DNA from: Chitinophagia bacterium
Lineage (GTDB): Bacteria; Bacteroidota; Bacteroidia; Chitinophagales; Chitinophagaceae
Length of the DNA stretch: 22,709 nucleotides
Assembly (NCBI GenBank): GCA_010027295.1
Contig: RGVM01000005.1
Span: forward strand, 1-22,709
Reading direction: 5' to 3'
The notes under the pieces were generated by a model, which saw only the letters and a program-made list of their open reading frames with translations, was not told the DNA's origin and did no database searches. Of the stretch, positions 22,153-22,709 are shown piece by piece (within the stretch, counting starts at the first letter, position 1; the number at the start of each line of letters is the position of its first letter). Made by a program: the position numbers and the translations under genes.

Positions 22153-22709
22153 TTAGTCCAATGTTTTTTTCTCAATTGTGAGGGTGTCAAAGCCATCTAT
22201 CCGATGGCCCCTACCGGACTCGAAAACATAATCCAGGCGACCCAGCCGAAGGCCCGCCCAGCCGACCTGGTTGACGGCCACGGTTCGGCCCAGGCGATTG
22301 CGGTAGATGCGCGGTGCATCGAAGAACCTGTGGGTATGGCCGCCGATGATCAGGTCTATGTTCTCCGTGTCCTGGGCCAGTCGCTCGTCGCTCACCTTCC
22401 CGTCCTTGTAGGCGTCCCCGAGATGGGACAGGCATACGACCAGGTCGCACCGCTCCCTGCGGCGCAGGATATGGGCCTGCCGGTCGGCCTCGGCGACGGG
22501 GTCGAGGTATCGGGTGGCCCCGTAAAGTTCCCGGGGCACGAGTCCATCCAGCTCGATGCCGACACCCACGATGCCGATGCGGAGGTCCCCCTTCCGTACC
22601 ACGAGCCGGGGCACATGGCATGCCTCCATCGGCGTCCCGCTGAAATCATAATTGCACAGGACGATGGGGAAGCGGGCATGGGCAGCGGTTTGTTCTGCGA
22701 AGTTGGCGA
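22153..22709 (-). CDS. UshA/5'-nucleotidase-type metallophosphatase (partial, N terminus outside window)
   Basis: The frame is open from the right edge to a TAA at 22153-22155, giving 184 residues of the C-terminal part of a calcineurin-like metallophosphatase domain. Motifs are IVLCNYDFSGTP (metal Asn), VVCLSHLGD (metal His) and IIGGHTHRFFD (catalytic GGHTH). The order and spacing match the N-terminal domain of UshA-like 5'-nucleotidases, and the protein stops right after that domain, so it lacks the usual C-terminal substrate-binding domain. In Bacteroidota these two domains are often separate neighbouring genes, and the partner may lie outside the window. It ends 300 bp before dnaA on the same strand. 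Confidence 0.85.
   Translation of the reverse strand, partial: ANFAEQTAAHARFPIVLCNYDFSGTPMEACHVPRLVVRKGDLRIGIVGVGIELDGLVPRELYGATRYLDPVAEADRQAHILRRRERCDLVVCLSHLGDAYKDGKVSDERLAQDTENIDLIIGGHTHRFFDAPRIYRNRLGRTVAVNQVGWAGLRLGRLDYVFESGRGHRIDGFDTLTIEKKTLD

Noticed and set aside
1..22709. CRISPR arrays, complete insertion sequences or phage genes
   Set aside because: No regularly spaced short repeats, transposase, integrase or phage structural genes were found on reading both strands.

Overview
The window looks like a chromosomal segment of a GC-rich member of the Bacteroidota, most likely of the Chitinophagales type. Supporting signs are an S9B dipeptidyl peptidase IV, a DUF1080 protein paired with a Tat-exported Gfo/Idh/MocA oxidoreductase, a DUF2490 outer-membrane protein, a bactofilin, a dnaA of Bacteroidota character, and promoter-like elements of the TAnnTTTG class. 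Taxonomy is inferred from gene content only.

Layout. 1-450: the 3' end of an unrecognised gene, then no convincing gene. 451-4032: an M20 dipeptidase (+) converging on dipeptidyl peptidase IV (-). 4107-5387: hslR (Hsp15-like, +), followed by a small inserted cassette holding a DUF433 antitoxin and a DUF5615 toxin broken by a stop codon. The cassette is bounded by two near-identical 78-bp copies of the hslR 3' end. 5395-7664: a three-gene minus-strand run (aldose-1-epimerase-like protein, two-domain lipocalin-like secreted protein, DUF2490 protein). 7855-10552: a lipoprotein joining a c-type cytochrome motif to a copper monooxygenase (PHM) fold, a strong terminator, then homoserine dehydrogenase. 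10610-13347: a minus-strand pair, DUF1080 then Gfo/Idh/MocA. 13348-15475: poorly conserved small membrane-protein ORFs with coupled start/stop overlaps, possibly decaying. 15476-15830: tRNA-Pro(TGG), its terminator, and a diverged tandem copy of the tRNA 3' end. 15935-18141: a secreted LytM/LysM peptidase overlapping a CapA-like metallophosphatase. 18231-20027: bactofilin and an actin-like ATPase. 20220-20311: tRNA-Ser(GCT) with a good promoter and terminator. 20419-21852: dnaA. 21853-22152: a possible origin region. 22153 to the end: a truncated UshA/5'-nucleotidase-type metallophosphatase.

The most interesting item is the actin-like protein at 18993-20027. Its nucleotide-binding phosphate-1 hairpin (IGLDIGNSST), which should be at the N terminus of any actin-fold protein, is at the extreme C terminus, and its N terminus starts where the post-hairpin sequence should begin. 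No phosphate-1 motif is found upstream. The protein therefore appears circularly permuted. It also lacks the usual phosphate-2 aspartate and sits directly upstream of a bactofilin in what is probably one operon: two polymer-forming cytoskeletal proteins expressed together.

Other points are the hslR-end duplication around the toxin-antitoxin cassette, the nonsense mutation in its toxin, the cytochrome/PHM fusion, and the tRNA-Pro 3'-end repeat.
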